From NCBI GenBank assembly GCA_020050685.1, contig JAGVKG010000047.1, positions 1-57,393 of the forward strand: a stretch of DNA of 57,393 nt, in the 5' to 3' direction. This DNA comes from Candidatus Obscuribacterales bacterium (GTDB lineage Bacteria > Cyanobacteriota > Vampirovibrionia > Obscuribacterales > Obscuribacteraceae). The notes beneath the pieces are model-generated. The model ran no database searches. It saw only the letters and a program-made list of their open reading frames with translations, and was not told the origin of the DNA. Below, piece after piece: positions 25,421 through 33,526 of this stretch. Position numbers and translations under genes: made by a program. Each line of letters begins with the position of its first letter. The stretch's first letter is position 1.

Positions 25421-27061
25421 TCATTCAGTTTTAACGGTCAACACTTGCGGCGGCGTTGAATCAGGGGGATAAAGGAACTCAATTGAGACAATTCGCTTTT
25501 CTTGCGGTGCCATATTCAGACGAGCAAGCGGTGGACCGTGCTCACCTCTGTTCAAAACAAGATGTATGTATTTGGTTTGAGCCTTATTGCCATCATCGCG
25601 ATAACGCACACGCACCGTACCACGGAAGTATGGTCTAACTTGCGGCGGCTTGTGAAAGGACAGCCCGGTTTTATCGTTCAAGTTCAGTGGCGACTGAATC
25701 GAAACTAATACACGCTTTGGCAAATTGGAATCATTGAAGAGCGGCAACATCAGTTGATATTGAACACAGTAATTCCCGTGTGCTGCATATGCCGTATCCG
25801 GATTGCGCACCACCAGTGGTGCACTCTGCACTTGCCCTGTGCCAAACGTGCCACGTTCGACTGTGCTCAAGACATAAGAAACTTGCTTACCAGAATCCGG
25901 AACTGAAAGTCTATCGCCAGGCGAATCAACTATTCGTGTCCGCCAATGAGTCCCGCGTTGAATGCCGGAAGCCCTACCGTACAAATATGTAGAAGTGGTA
26001 TCAGCCGGACTTGCCGCCGCTTCTCGCGGTCCAGCAAAATCGCCTCCCTGTAAAAGACCTTGCCATTCTCCTAAAGTCGGTTCGCGCTCAGTCTTATCAC
26101 CAGCTTGCTGGGCAAACATTGCCAAAAGCGCAACGTACACGCTGCCATCAGTCTTGACTCGCAATAAACCGGAGCGTCCATTCAATGGTGGCACAAGTCC
26201 TTTTACTGAAATTGGCAAACTGGCAAGTATGCGGCTTTCACCAGGAGGAATTTCCACAGCCTCGTCAAAAATTGCCTGACGCTTTTCGCGCAAAAGATCG
26301 TCACAAACACGATCGCCAGGTCCGGAAAAAATTGTCCCCTCAGGATTTTCAATTTGCGTTACCATCGGTGCAAATGGTGCATCTGGCTGACTGACATAAC
26401 TTGCACCTTGCTCAACGCGCACCTTCTCCGCTTTGTCCGTAGGATTATTTACCAGTATGCCAATGTAAAGCGTTTTGGTATCAGATTGACCAATTTTGTT
26501 ATTGATGTGATGAAAGAAAATATCGAAGCGTCCATTCAGTTTGGCACTAGTGTGCGCCTTTTCTTCATGCATGCCTGTTGCCGGAAAAGTAGAAAACAAA
26601 ATACCTTCGCTCTTAATCACTTCCGGGCTGTTGCTATTGATCATAAGCGTTTTGTTCAGACCACCAGGCAGTGCTCTAACTTCTTGCGGCTCGTAAATTA
26701 CAGTCGGAGGTACTGATGGTTGCGAACTAGCGGGAGAGACAGTAGGCGGTGCCACCGGTGCCGATGGTGGCAATGCTTTTGTTTGAGATGCCGCAGACGA
26801 TTTTTGAGATTGGACATTTGTTGATTCAGGTGGAGCAGTTCTTGTTGGTTTGGCAGTCGGTTGCGGCTCTATCTGAGATTTCGCTTGCCGGGAAGTAGTT
26901 GCAGGTTGAGCAGTGGTGACAGGTTGTGCAGTAGTAGCTTGCGGAACCACTTGAGTCTTTGTTGGTTGAACAGCTGGCGCAACAACTGCTGCCTGCATCA
27001 GCACGCTCTGAGCAGTCAGAATTTGCACCAGTGACAATAACCGATTCAAACAGCACTCCAT
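25421..27061 (-). CDS. Exported DUF3370-family protein
   Basis: 546 residues. A hydrophobic N-terminus (possible signal sequence, to about residue 27) is followed by a Pro/Thr/Gln/Ala-rich linker (about 28-120). A long domain matches DUF3370, a family known mainly from cyanobacteria: EVRALPGGLNKTLMINSNSP, then EGILFSTFPATGMHEEKAH, GRFDIFFHHI, ASYVSQPDAPFAPMV, GPGDRVCDDLL, and PPGESRILASLPISVKGL. Function of the family is unknown; the export signal suggests an envelope role. ATG 27061 has no clear ribosome site and could be wrong by some codons. The P450 gene follows after 15 bases. Confidence 0.8.
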   Translation of the reverse strand: MECCLNRLLSLVQILTAQSVLMQAAVVAPAVQPTKTQVVPQATTAQPVTTAQPATTSRQAKSQIEPQPTAKPTRTAPPESTNVQSQKSSAASQTKALPPSAPVAPPTVSPASSQPSVPPTVIYEPQEVRALPGGLNKTLMINSNSPEVIKSEGILFSTFPATGMHEEKAHTSAKLNGRFDIFFHHINNKIGQSDTKTLYIGILVNNPTDKAEKVRVEQGASYVSQPDAPFAPMVTQIENPEGTIFSGPGDRVCDDLLREKRQAIFDEAVEIPPGESRILASLPISVKGLVPPLNGRSGLLRVKTDGSVYVALLAMFAQQAGDKTEREPTLGEWQGLLQGGDFAGPREAAASPADTTSTYLYGRASGIQRGTHWRTRIVDSPGDRLSVPDSGKQVSYVLSTVERGTFGTGQVQSAPLVVRNPDTAYAAHGNYCVQYQLMLPLFNDSNLPKRVLVSIQSPLNLNDKTGLSFHKPPQVRPYFRGTVRVRYRDDGNKAQTKYIHLVLNRGEHGPPLARLNMAPQEKRIVSIEFLYPPDSTPPQVLTVKTE

Positions 27062-27111
27062 GACAATTGGACTGGTATCAACTTGACTAGATCACAAACC
27101 TTGCATCAAAT

Positions 27112-27140
27112 GGTCTAACTCAAGTCAAATCAATTAGACC
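27112..27140. promoter_or_regulatory. Inverted repeat between divergent DUF3370 and TPR genes
   Basis: GGTCTAA (27112-27118) and TTAGACC (27134-27140) are perfect inverted arms with a 15-base spacer, in the 138-base space between two divergent genes. This is a plausible operator for a dimeric regulator; no regulator is identified. Confidence 0.35.
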
Positions 27141-27199
27141 ACAGCAATAAGATATCATTAGAGATCATAATAACGTTGATGCCAAAATTGGAGCAAATG

Positions 27200-27868
27200 A
27201 TGCCATTAAATTGGAAAACAACCGCGCCTGCTTTTGCCGCCTCATTAATTCTTCCGGTTTCCCTGTCACAACTCTTTGCTAGTGCCGGCTTCGCGGCAAA
27301 TACCGCTGTCAAACCAAGCCCTTCAGCTAAAGCAAGTCCGACTAAACCAAGTCAATCGACCAAACAGACTCAAGTTATCAAGCCAATTCAGTTGCATGAA
27401 TCAGCCGAATCAACCAAATCAGCACCGCCGACACAGTCAACTCCGCCCACTGAGCCGGGGCCATCGGCAGCCGTAATGGCCGATCCTGGCTATGAGCACT
27501 ATGCAAAGGCAGAAAGTTTTGGGCGAAGCGGTCAGTATCACGACGCGGTGCATGAATACAATGAAGCCATTAAGGTAAGTCCCAAGTTTGCACGCGCTTT
27601 TTATGGTCGCGGACTTTCGTATCAATTGATGGGAATTACTGACAAGGCTATGGAAAGCTACAACCAGGGACTCGAAGTAGATCCGGAAAATGCTAAGCTC
27701 TATAACAATCGCGGCGCGCTGTATTATTCACAGAAGCAATACGATAAAGCACTTGAAGATTTGAAAAAGGCCGCAGACCTTTTTGGCAAGCAAGGAAATT
27801 TCCGCCAAGCGCAAAATCTCAAACCAATCATCGAGCAACTTCAAGAAGCAGTTGAGGCACTGAAATAA
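27200..27868 (+). CDS. Exported TPR protein
   Basis: 222 residues. A signal sequence (hydrophobic stretch to about residue 33, cleavage near GFA-A) is followed by a Pro/Ser/Thr/Gln-rich linker (about 35-100) and three TPRs (about 105-205; for example ARAFYGRGLSYQLMGITDKA and KLYNNRGALYYSQKQYDKAL). TPRs bind peptides or partner proteins, here in the periplasm. ATG 27200 has GGAG six bases upstream and is preferred over ATGs at 27179 and 27197. The stop overlaps the next start as TAATG, so the two are coupled. No enzymatic domain is seen. Confidence 0.75.
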   Translation: MPLNWKTTAPAFAASLILPVSLSQLFASAGFAANTAVKPSPSAKASPTKPSQSTKQTQVIKPIQLHESAESTKSAPPTQSTPPTEPGPSAAVMADPGYEHYAKAESFGRSGQYHDAVHEYNEAIKVSPKFARAFYGRGLSYQLMGITDKAMESYNQGLEVDPENAKLYNNRGALYYSQKQYDKALEDLKKAADLFGKQGNFRQAQNLKPIIEQLQEAVEALK

Positions 27869-28698
27869 TGCGGCGAGCGATAACACTAAGCATGCTTTGG
27901 CTCGCTACAGCATGCGGACAGGTTTATGCGCAAGCCAATTACAGTCAACAATATTTTGAGAACAAGTTGAATCAGTTTGATGCGCAGTCACCAGCGCCAC
28001 CGCCTGTCAGCATGCCTCAGCAAGCGATGCCAAATTATCCAACACAAAATTACCAAGGACAATATTCTGGAACGCAAGGCGCACCAAATTATCCGCAGGC
28101 AAACTACCCACAAGCAAATCCGTCAGCCCCTCAAAATTGGTCAACATCACAATTACCGAATCGAGCATCATTGCGAACGATGTTTCAGCGCGCGCTGAAT
28201 TCACCAACAAATAATTATCCGGCTTATCCACCTCCACAGAACCAAGCGAACTTTATTCCCAGTATGCAGCCATCGCAATACTATCCACAACAAAGTAGTA
28301 TTCCTGGCCGGCTCTCGCGCGCTCAAATCATGCGCTATTTCTTTGATGGTAGCTCAGGTCCATCACCGGGTTGGGGAACGTCAGCATCCTCAGGTAACTC
28401 CGCCTATGCACAAGACGTTCGCTCCAACGAACAGATTGCTCAGAACGAAGACGACATGGCACGCTCTTCCCAAGGACGCTCCCAGTACGGTTCATCGTAC
28501 GACAGAAAACAAGCAGCCGAGCAGGCCCAGTACCATGCAAACGCTGCCCGCAACGCAGCCGACAAAGCTTACTCCGAATCAGAAGGCGGATCAGAAGAAA
28601 CTCACGATTATGCATCCCGTGCCCGCAACTACGCCAACGATGCTCAATACCAAGCCGACCGCGCCCGTTCAAATGCAGATAGTTACACCGGTCAATAA
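27868..28698 (+). CDS. Exported Pro/Gln/Tyr/Asn-rich low-complexity protein
   Basis: 276 residues. A signal peptide (cleavage near VYA-Q, residue 21) is followed by a Gln/Pro/Tyr/Asn-rich region with NYP..NYQ-type repeats (about 40-150) and an Ala/Asp/Arg-rich helical tail with repeated NAAR/YADDA-like heptads (about 210-270). It starts in a one-base overlap with the TPR gene (TAATG). No family recognised. The composition suggests a flexible secreted or surface-matrix protein. Confidence 0.65.
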   Translation: MRRAITLSMLWLATACGQVYAQANYSQQYFENKLNQFDAQSPAPPPVSMPQQAMPNYPTQNYQGQYSGTQGAPNYPQANYPQANPSAPQNWSTSQLPNRASLRTMFQRALNSPTNNYPAYPPPQNQANFIPSMQPSQYYPQQSSIPGRLSRAQIMRYFFDGSSGPSPGWGTSASSGNSAYAQDVRSNEQIAQNEDDMARSSQGRSQYGSSYDRKQAAEQAQYHANAARNAADKAYSESEGGSEETHDYASRARNYANDAQYQADRARSNADSYTGQ

Positions 28699-28702
28699 GC
28701 AA

Positions 28703-28878
28703 TTATTGATCTGGCTGTGTATCGGGATCTTGCTGAAATCCTGAACTAAGATTTGGACGCGCGACTCCCTCGCGTAGCTGCGAGAGTACTACCTTTGCCA
28801 CCAAAGGAACAGCAAGAATTCCTCTGTCAACAAAATCTACTGTGGTGATAGATTCATGTGCAATTCTCCATTGAGAAA
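28703..28878 (-). pseudogene. Possible 3' remnant of a lost gene
   Basis: The minus strand is open up to the stop at 28703. It encodes about 55 residues of natural-looking composition (ESITTVDFVDRGILAVPLVA, then KVVLSQLREGVARPN). No start with a ribosome site is present, and the dispersed repeat at 28885-28971 lies directly upstream. The ITTV...A...L..L..G pattern faintly recalls the end of LacI-type regulators, but this is weak. It could be chance. Confidence 0.25.
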
Positions 28879-28884
28879 CATGTT

Positions 28885-28971
28885 GTCGTCCTGAACAAAG
28901 CGAAGGACCCCTCATACTTCGCCAAGCGGCTTGAGGGGTCCTTCGTCGCATTACATGCTCCTCAGGATGAC
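28885..28971. repeat. Dispersed inverted-repeat element (MITE/REP-like)
   Basis: Outer arms GTCGTCCTGA (28885-28894) and TCAGGATGAC (28962-28971) match at 9 of 10 positions. Inner arms GAAGGACCCCTC (28902-28913) and GAGGGGTCCTTC (28933-28944) are perfect, around a 19-base loop. Its right half is repeated at 22728-22768. It lies between convergent genes and may also act as a terminator. No coding capacity of its own. Confidence 0.75.
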
Positions 28972-29008
28972 ATATTATTAGCACGCTCCGAAGGATGACA
29001 AACGATGA

Positions 29009-30091
29009 TTACCTGCGGCGACCACCACCGAAGCCACCACCTTCACGTCCGCCACCGAATCCACCTTCGTGTCGGCCGCCAAATCCACCTTCACCGCCTT
29101 CACGTCCACCGCCATCGCGATGACCCATCAAGCCGCCACCTTGGTTGCCACCATCACGCTGAGCGCGATCGCCTTGACGCCCTTGCTGTTGGTCTTGATC
29201 TTTGCGTTGTTGGAAGTTCGACTGATCTTGCGGATTGCCGGAATACATGCGTCCGCCACCTTGTCCTGGTGGTGGGAAGCCGTGATCCTGTCCGGGGTAG
29301 AAGTGGTGATTGTTAACTTGGTTCTGATACCACTTGTGCTGATTGTTCCACTGATTGAAAGTCGGATCGTTTGTATTATTTACTGTAACCTGACGTCCGC
29401 CGGCACCATAATAATAAGGTGAACCGCCACCATAACCACCACCATACATTGGTGTTCCATAAGGCACACCATAACCAGTCATGGCATTACCAAGCATTGT
29501 GCCGGTCATTGAACCAAGCATGGTACCAACGCCTGCACCCAAGCCAGTTGCCATAGCACTTGAACCACTGCTTGAGCTGGAGCCAGATCCGGAACCACTG
29601 CCAGTCGAAGCATCATCTGATGGTGCATTGGTGATATTGATGTTTGGTTGTGTTTGTTGCTGCTGTCCATAATACGGCGAAGCACCATAAGGCTGTCCAT
29701 AAGGAGCGCCATAAGCTTGCTGCTGTCCATAGGCTTGACCATAAGGCGACTGATATTGCGCATAACCAGAATAAGCGGCAGGCGGTGCGGATAATTCCAC
29801 TTGCTGACCGTTCTTATCCACGTACCAAGTGCCACCATGTGTGCCCTGATAAATAGCGACATCACTGCCAGTCACACCAGCGCCCGGCAGCCCAACAGCC
29901 TGACCGTACTGATTCAGATAATATTGTTGTCCATTTGGCGAAGTAACGGCATGAAAGAGCGTCATCGATACATTCGGATCACCCATGCTCTCTTGCGCCA
30001 CTGCCATAGGTGCAGCGACTGCCCCACATAGCGAAACTACCAGAGAAAGTTGCACAAACACTTTTGCCAACCCTGCTTTTCTTGATTTCAT
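29009..30091 (-). CDS. Exported Gly/Gln/Tyr-rich protein with RGG-like tail
   Basis: 360 residues. The signal peptide has a hydrophobic core and cleavage near PMAVA-Q. A short globular part (about 30-100; YYLNQYGQAVGLPGAG and TWYVDKNGQQVEL) is followed by a Tyr/Gln/Pro-rich repeat, a Ser-rich linker and a glycine-zipper stretch (TGLGAGVGTMLGSMTGTMLG, about 190-215). The C-terminus is Gly/Arg/Gln-rich and ends with GGxGGG/GGR repeats. ATG 30091 has AGGAG six bases upstream. Glycine zippers insert into or cross membranes in other proteins, and RGG-like tails bind nucleic acid or polyanions; neither role is shown here. It is a likely envelope-associated or secreted protein. Confidence 0.75.
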   Translation of the reverse strand: MKSRKAGLAKVFVQLSLVVSLCGAVAAPMAVAQESMGDPNVSMTLFHAVTSPNGQQYYLNQYGQAVGLPGAGVTGSDVAIYQGTHGGTWYVDKNGQQVELSAPPAAYSGYAQYQSPYGQAYGQQQAYGAPYGQPYGASPYYGQQQQTQPNINITNAPSDDASTGSGSGSGSSSSSGSSAMATGLGAGVGTMLGSMTGTMLGNAMTGYGVPYGTPMYGGGYGGGSPYYYGAGGRQVTVNNTNDPTFNQWNNQHKWYQNQVNNHHFYPGQDHGFPPPGQGGGRMYSGNPQDQSNFQQRKDQDQQQGRQGDRAQRDGGNQGGGLMGHRDGGGREGGEGGFGGRHEGGFGGGREGGGFGGGRRR

Positions 30092-30653
30092 CAGCAAACT
30101 CCTTGCAAACTCTTGCAACCCCGGTCGCCAAGTGGAGCCCAATTCGCCCGTCCACAGACCGATTTACCAAAACGATATAAAACTATAGCAGCATTAATTC
30201 TATCCCGATCGCTATGGGCTTCGTATTTCCCCTGATTGTCACAGAAAATTTATTGAATACGCCTTAGAAGCGCGTAAGACGTAATCAACTTTTAGTCAGT
30301 TAAAGCAGATTCAAAAAACAGTGTTGCGCCATGTTGCGTAAGTACATTTTGCAGCACGTTCTCAGTACATTCCTCAGGAAAATAAAAATGAGCATTGGCT
30401 GGAAATTTGCTTGCCGCTACGAGTTCGATATTGTTGAGCATCAAGTTTCGGAGATCAACACCTTCAAACAAAACATTTAGTTGATCACTAGGAACCCAAA
30501 TGAATGCGGGAATATCGAGTCCATAATACTAATCCGAAGTACTAATCTGAGACTAAAACAAAATCCGTAAAAGCCAATAGTTAATCTTCGATGCTCGAGA
30601 ATCCCCAAGAGAGATAATACTCCAAAATCGTCCGGCTTGTATAATCTTGCCAG
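30092..30653. other. Gene-poor region before the tRNA
   Basis: 562 bases holding the upstream region of the Gly-rich protein gene (30092-30240), a decayed minus-strand coding stretch (30292-30528) and a tRNA leader with TATAAT at 30640-30645. Nothing else is supported. Confidence 0.5.
30292..30528 (-). pseudogene. 5'-truncated gene remnant
   Basis: The minus strand reads open for about 78 codons to TAA at 30292, with composition like a real soluble protein (IPAFIWVPSDQLNVLFEGVD, then LVAASKFPANAHFYFPEECT and HGATLFFESALTD). It begins right after an in-frame TAG (30529-30531) and has no ATG, GTG or TTG near its 5' end, so the start has been lost. A shorter reading from ATG at about 30441 would give about 49 residues without a ribosome site. 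No family recognised. Confidence 0.4.
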
Positions 30654-30726
30654 GCGCCCATAGCTCAGCGGATAGAGTACTTGGCTTCGAACCAAGGTGT
30701 CGGGAGTTCGAATCTCTCTGGGCGCG
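30654..30726 (+). tRNA. tRNA-Arg (anticodon TCG)
   Basis: A 73-base cloverleaf. The acceptor arm is GCGCCCA/TGGGCGC, the D arm AGCTCAGCGGATAGAGT, the anticodon stem CTTGG/CCAAG around the loop CTTCGAA (anticodon TCG, reads CGA), and the T arm contains GGGAGTTCGAATCTCTC. The discriminator is G and CCA is not encoded. A TATAAT at 30640-30645 lies 8 bases upstream of the mature 5' end. Confidence 0.95.
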
Positions 30727-30893
30727 AAGTTTAAATTGTAGATTAAATATACGCCGACGGAACAGTTTTGGAACTTTGGCCAAGCTATCCCGTCACTTTT
30801 CAGCGACAAACAAACTGGGCAACAGGCAAGCACATTTCAAAGCTTGTCAAATGGGCTGTTTTGTAAATTCTGACCTAAGTAGGGAGGTTCAAT

Positions 30894-32408
30894 ATGAAAA
30901 CTCTAGAAAAGGTCCTCCGAAATTCAGCGGTACTGCTTGCCGTTGGTCTATTTGCGTTTGCACTTTCAGCAAAAGCTGAAATTCTCGTCGCAGAAGTAGT
31001 CCGTCCGGCAGGCAATGTAGTGATCTACAACACATTAGATGCTTCGGGCAGTGTGCTAGATAGCTCCGGCAAAATCATCGGGCGCGTAGTAACTGTACCA
31101 GTTGCTACAACGCCTACGTTTTTGACCGGTACCGTACAAGTTTCCGGGGACATTGTTGATATAAATGGCAGAGTAATTGCACATGTGACAGAAGGCTCGC
31201 CAATTGCTACCGGCTCAATCATTAGTGGCACGGTAAATTCTTCCGGCTTCATTGTGGATGCTGGTGGACACGTGGTGGCATTGGCTAGCCCGGCAAGCAC
31301 AGTAACTAAGACTACAACTTTAGTTACGCCGAGCGAAATAACCAAGACTACAACTTTAGTTACGCCGAGCGAAATAACCAAGACTACAACCACGGAAGTC
31401 GTAGGCACCAGTTTTGGTACGATGAGCGATGTCCTGGCAAATGCATTGATTGCCAGACGCGGAGAACTGTCTGCTTCTATTGATCAAGCATTAGCATCAG
31501 GAAAGTTGACGGCGATACAAGCCAGTGATTTCAGAGCCGAGCTTGATCAAATAGCCCGCTCAGAATCCACTTGCAAGCTTACCGGTGGAGTAATGACCTT
31601 TGATGAAGGCATTCTGGTTGCGCGTCAATTGGATTCTATGAGTCTGCGTTTTGCACAAGCCACAGGATTCCCAACTCTGACAGCACTAGTGATTGTTGAA
31701 CCGGTTAGTGGTGTGGCAAGATTTGCAGTAGCACCAACCATTCTCAAACCGGCAGTCGCTATCGCAAGTGAGCCAGTAGTTGGAACAACTGCGGTCACCA
31801 CCACAACCATACCAGGTGGTGTGACTGTAACCAAGACAATCATCAAGGAAATCAAATCCAATCCAGATTTATTCATTATGACCTTGGACACACGACGCAG
31901 TGAATTAGAAAAGTTGATTGCTCACGGAATTGCCACCGGCAAAATCTCCCAAGCAGAAGCTGATCTACTAAGAGCTGAATTGGACACTTTAGCAGCGCTC
32001 GAAAGAGACTCTAGAGTAAAGGGTGTTGTACTCTCATCCGGCACAGTAGCAGTGATTGCTGCCAGGTTGGATGTGTTGGGCATACGCCTTTCCAATTTGC
32101 TTGGTACAACCGTTGTACCAATTATCACAGGCGATCGTTTCATTGTCTTCAATGGACAAATCGTTCAATTGGATGAGATGACCATGCGCAGAGCTGGACT
32201 GGAAGCTAAAATAGCTACCTCGCTTGCAGCAGGCAAAATTTCACCTGCACAAGCAACGGTACTTAGAGCTGAACTTGATACCATTGCCATGGTAGAAGTT
32301 CGCTATCGTCAAGCAAACGGCTTGTTTACCGATAAGCAAGCACGAAGCTTGTTCGTAGCTTTCGATCGTGTTGGCTCCAAACTTGATTCTTTCATTGCTA
32401 GCCGGTAA
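30894..32408 (+). CDS. Exported protein with three helical LRAELD repeats
   Basis: 504 residues with a signal peptide (cleavage near SAKA-E). After a beta-rich segment (about 30-125; repeats of GTV..SG.IVD..G.V.) there is a Thr/Ser-rich linker made of a 12-residue tandem repeat. Three related helical modules follow (about 175-275, 320-410, 425-504). Each starts RR.EL...I..AL.SGK.T and continues with LRAELD.IA and a ...R....... helix; the three LRAELD-type motifs are FRAELDQIA, LRAELDTLA and LRAELDTIA. ATG 30894 has GGGAGG upstream. No named family recognised; the modules look like a helical pair that may bind a ligand or self-associate in the periplasm. A clear terminator follows at 32472-32501. 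Confidence 0.8.
   Translation: MKTLEKVLRNSAVLLAVGLFAFALSAKAEILVAEVVRPAGNVVIYNTLDASGSVLDSSGKIIGRVVTVPVATTPTFLTGTVQVSGDIVDINGRVIAHVTEGSPIATGSIISGTVNSSGFIVDAGGHVVALASPASTVTKTTTLVTPSEITKTTTLVTPSEITKTTTTEVVGTSFGTMSDVLANALIARRGELSASIDQALASGKLTAIQASDFRAELDQIARSESTCKLTGGVMTFDEGILVARQLDSMSLRFAQATGFPTLTALVIVEPVSGVARFAVAPTILKPAVAIASEPVVGTTAVTTTTIPGGVTVTKTIIKEIKSNPDLFIMTLDTRRSELEKLIAHGIATGKISQAEADLLRAELDTLAALERDSRVKGVVLSSGTVAVIAARLDVLGIRLSNLLGTTVVPIITGDRFIVFNGQIVQLDEMTMRRAGLEAKIATSLAAGKISPAQATVLRAELDTIAMVEVRYRQANGLFTDKQARSLFVAFDRVGSKLDSFIASR
31308..31391 (+). repeat. 36-bp perfect tandem repeat in coding sequence
   Basis: 31308-31343 and 31344-31379 are identical 36-base units beginning AAGACTACAACTTTAGTTAC, followed by a 12-base partial third unit. 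It encodes a TPSEITKTTTLV linker repeat. Perfect identity implies recent slippage and probably length variation between strains. Confidence 0.85.
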
Positions 32409-32471
32409 TACGAGCCAGTAATATAAGAAAGAATAGATAGGAACACGAAAGCATAAATTGCTTTAGCGCAG

Positions 32472-32501
32472 AAGCCCGAGTAGCCGCCAACGCTCGGGCT
32501 T
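32472..32501 (+). terminator. Rho-independent terminator of the helical-repeat gene
   Basis: AAGCCCGAG (32472-32480) pairs perfectly with CTCGGGCTT (32493-32501) around a 12-base loop. It is followed by TCCTTTCATACTTTTT on the plus strand. It lies 64 bases after the plus-strand stop and just beyond the end of the convergent minus-strand gene. Confidence 0.8.
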
Positions 32502-32515
32502 TCCTTTCATACTTT

Positions 32516-32839
32516 TTATGATGTTCTTGAAACATCTGGCAACGTGCTAAACAGTGTATTGGTATGATAATTGCGAATGAAATCGAGCAACTCTGCAACA
32601 CCTTCTGACTTATCAGGATTTGGCAGGCGAGCGATCGTTGTTTGGTCTGCACATTCCACCGCAATTGTTGTCGTCCCCGTTGTCGTCTGTAAGATGGATG
32701 GCGAGCCTACCAAAATATCGAGATTGTCTAATAACGCACGCAATTCGGCGTAGTCTTCTGCTATTAGCTCTGCGCAATCAACTTCGTATCTGCAGGCCCC
32801 CTGTCCTGGATCTAAATAAATTATCCTTTTAATTTTCAT
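32516..32839 (-). CDS. Small protein of unknown function
   Basis: 107 residues, no signal or membrane segment, no family recognised. It starts MKIKRIIYLDPGQGACRYEV and looks like a small alpha/beta protein with a Thr-rich strand (ILQTTTGTTTIAVE). ATG 32839 with GGAGA eight bases upstream was chosen over a TTG six bases earlier. It follows the four-helix-like gene after 21 bases on the same strand, so the two are probably one operon. Confidence 0.6.
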   Translation of the reverse strand: MKIKRIIYLDPGQGACRYEVDCAELIAEDYAELRALLDNLDILVGSPSILQTTTGTTTIAVECADQTTIARLPNPDKSEGVAELLDFIRNYHTNTLFSTLPDVSRTS

Positions 32840-32860
32840 TTGCAAATCTCCATAACTTTT

Positions 32861-33109
32861 CTATGAAACTTTCAAATGTCCGTGATTGTTCATCAGCCGA
32901 CCCATATGTCCTTTCAACAGTTCAATATGTTGTTCATCGTCATGCTTCATTTGCACAACCAATTGTGTCAACCTGGTATCATCTCGAACATCATTTAAAA
33001 ACCGCTCGTACGCCTCTATATTCCTTATCTTCTTGTGCAATATTGCAATTAGATGTTTGGCAGGCTTACTGAGAAATTGTTTTGACTTTGATAACGATCG
33101 CCAATTCAT
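32861..33109 (-). CDS. Small helical, ferritin-like-looking protein
   Basis: 82 residues, predicted all-helical. The segment NIEAYERFLNDVRDDTRL...MKHDDEQHIELLKGHMGRL resembles one half of a ferritin/rubrerythrin-like helical hairpin (an acidic residue and later E..H). Only part of a di-metal site is present, so metal binding is uncertain. ATG 33109 has AGGA upstream. Probably co-transcribed with the next small gene. Confidence 0.55.
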   Translation of the reverse strand: MNWRSLSKSKQFLSKPAKHLIAILHKKIRNIEAYERFLNDVRDDTRLTQLVVQMKHDDEQHIELLKGHMGRLMNNHGHLKVS

Positions 33110-33187
33110 AAAATACCATCCTTGGCTTTCAAGCTCTGCGGCTTTCCAGCTACTGAAACTTTAGCGCACTAAACTCTTAGCAATTAT

Positions 33188-33421
33188 CTACTGACCGGCA
33201 TGCTGTTTTGCTAAAAAGCCAAACCATGTGGCCAGGGTCCAAGCGATAATTGCCGCAAATATACTCACTGTATACGGCACGTCAAACGAACCAATCGTGA
33301 TACCAAAGTTCGTGATCAGACGCAGAACTTGCACGGTACCAAGCAGGGCAAAGAAGAATGCCCCAACAGTTAATGCTGCACGCTCATCTTTACATAAATT
33401 GGTTGTTTTCAAAAATTGCAT
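33188..33421 (-). CDS. Small two-helix membrane protein
   Basis: 77 residues with two hydrophobic segments (about 17-38 and 45-70: VGAFFFALLGTVQVLRLITN; VSIFAAIIAWTLATWFGFLA) and a short basic N-terminus. ATG 33421 with GGGGAGG eight bases upstream was chosen over an in-frame GTG inside that ribosome site. No family recognised. Confidence 0.65.
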   Translation of the reverse strand: MQFLKTTNLCKDERAALTVGAFFFALLGTVQVLRLITNFGITIGSFDVPYTVSIFAAIIAWTLATWFGFLAKQHAGQ

Positions 33422-33526
33422 ATTCCACACCTCCCCGGGTGTCTGAGCGGTCCTTGTTAATTATTAGAAGGGAGAATGTGCCACGATGTTCCCAAAATGC
33501 CATTAAAATGAGGCATTCCAGCCTTT

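Noticed and set aside
30477-30833. 118-codon minus-strand frame across the tRNA
   Set aside because: It is antisense to a complete tRNA-Arg and has no ribosome site or domain.
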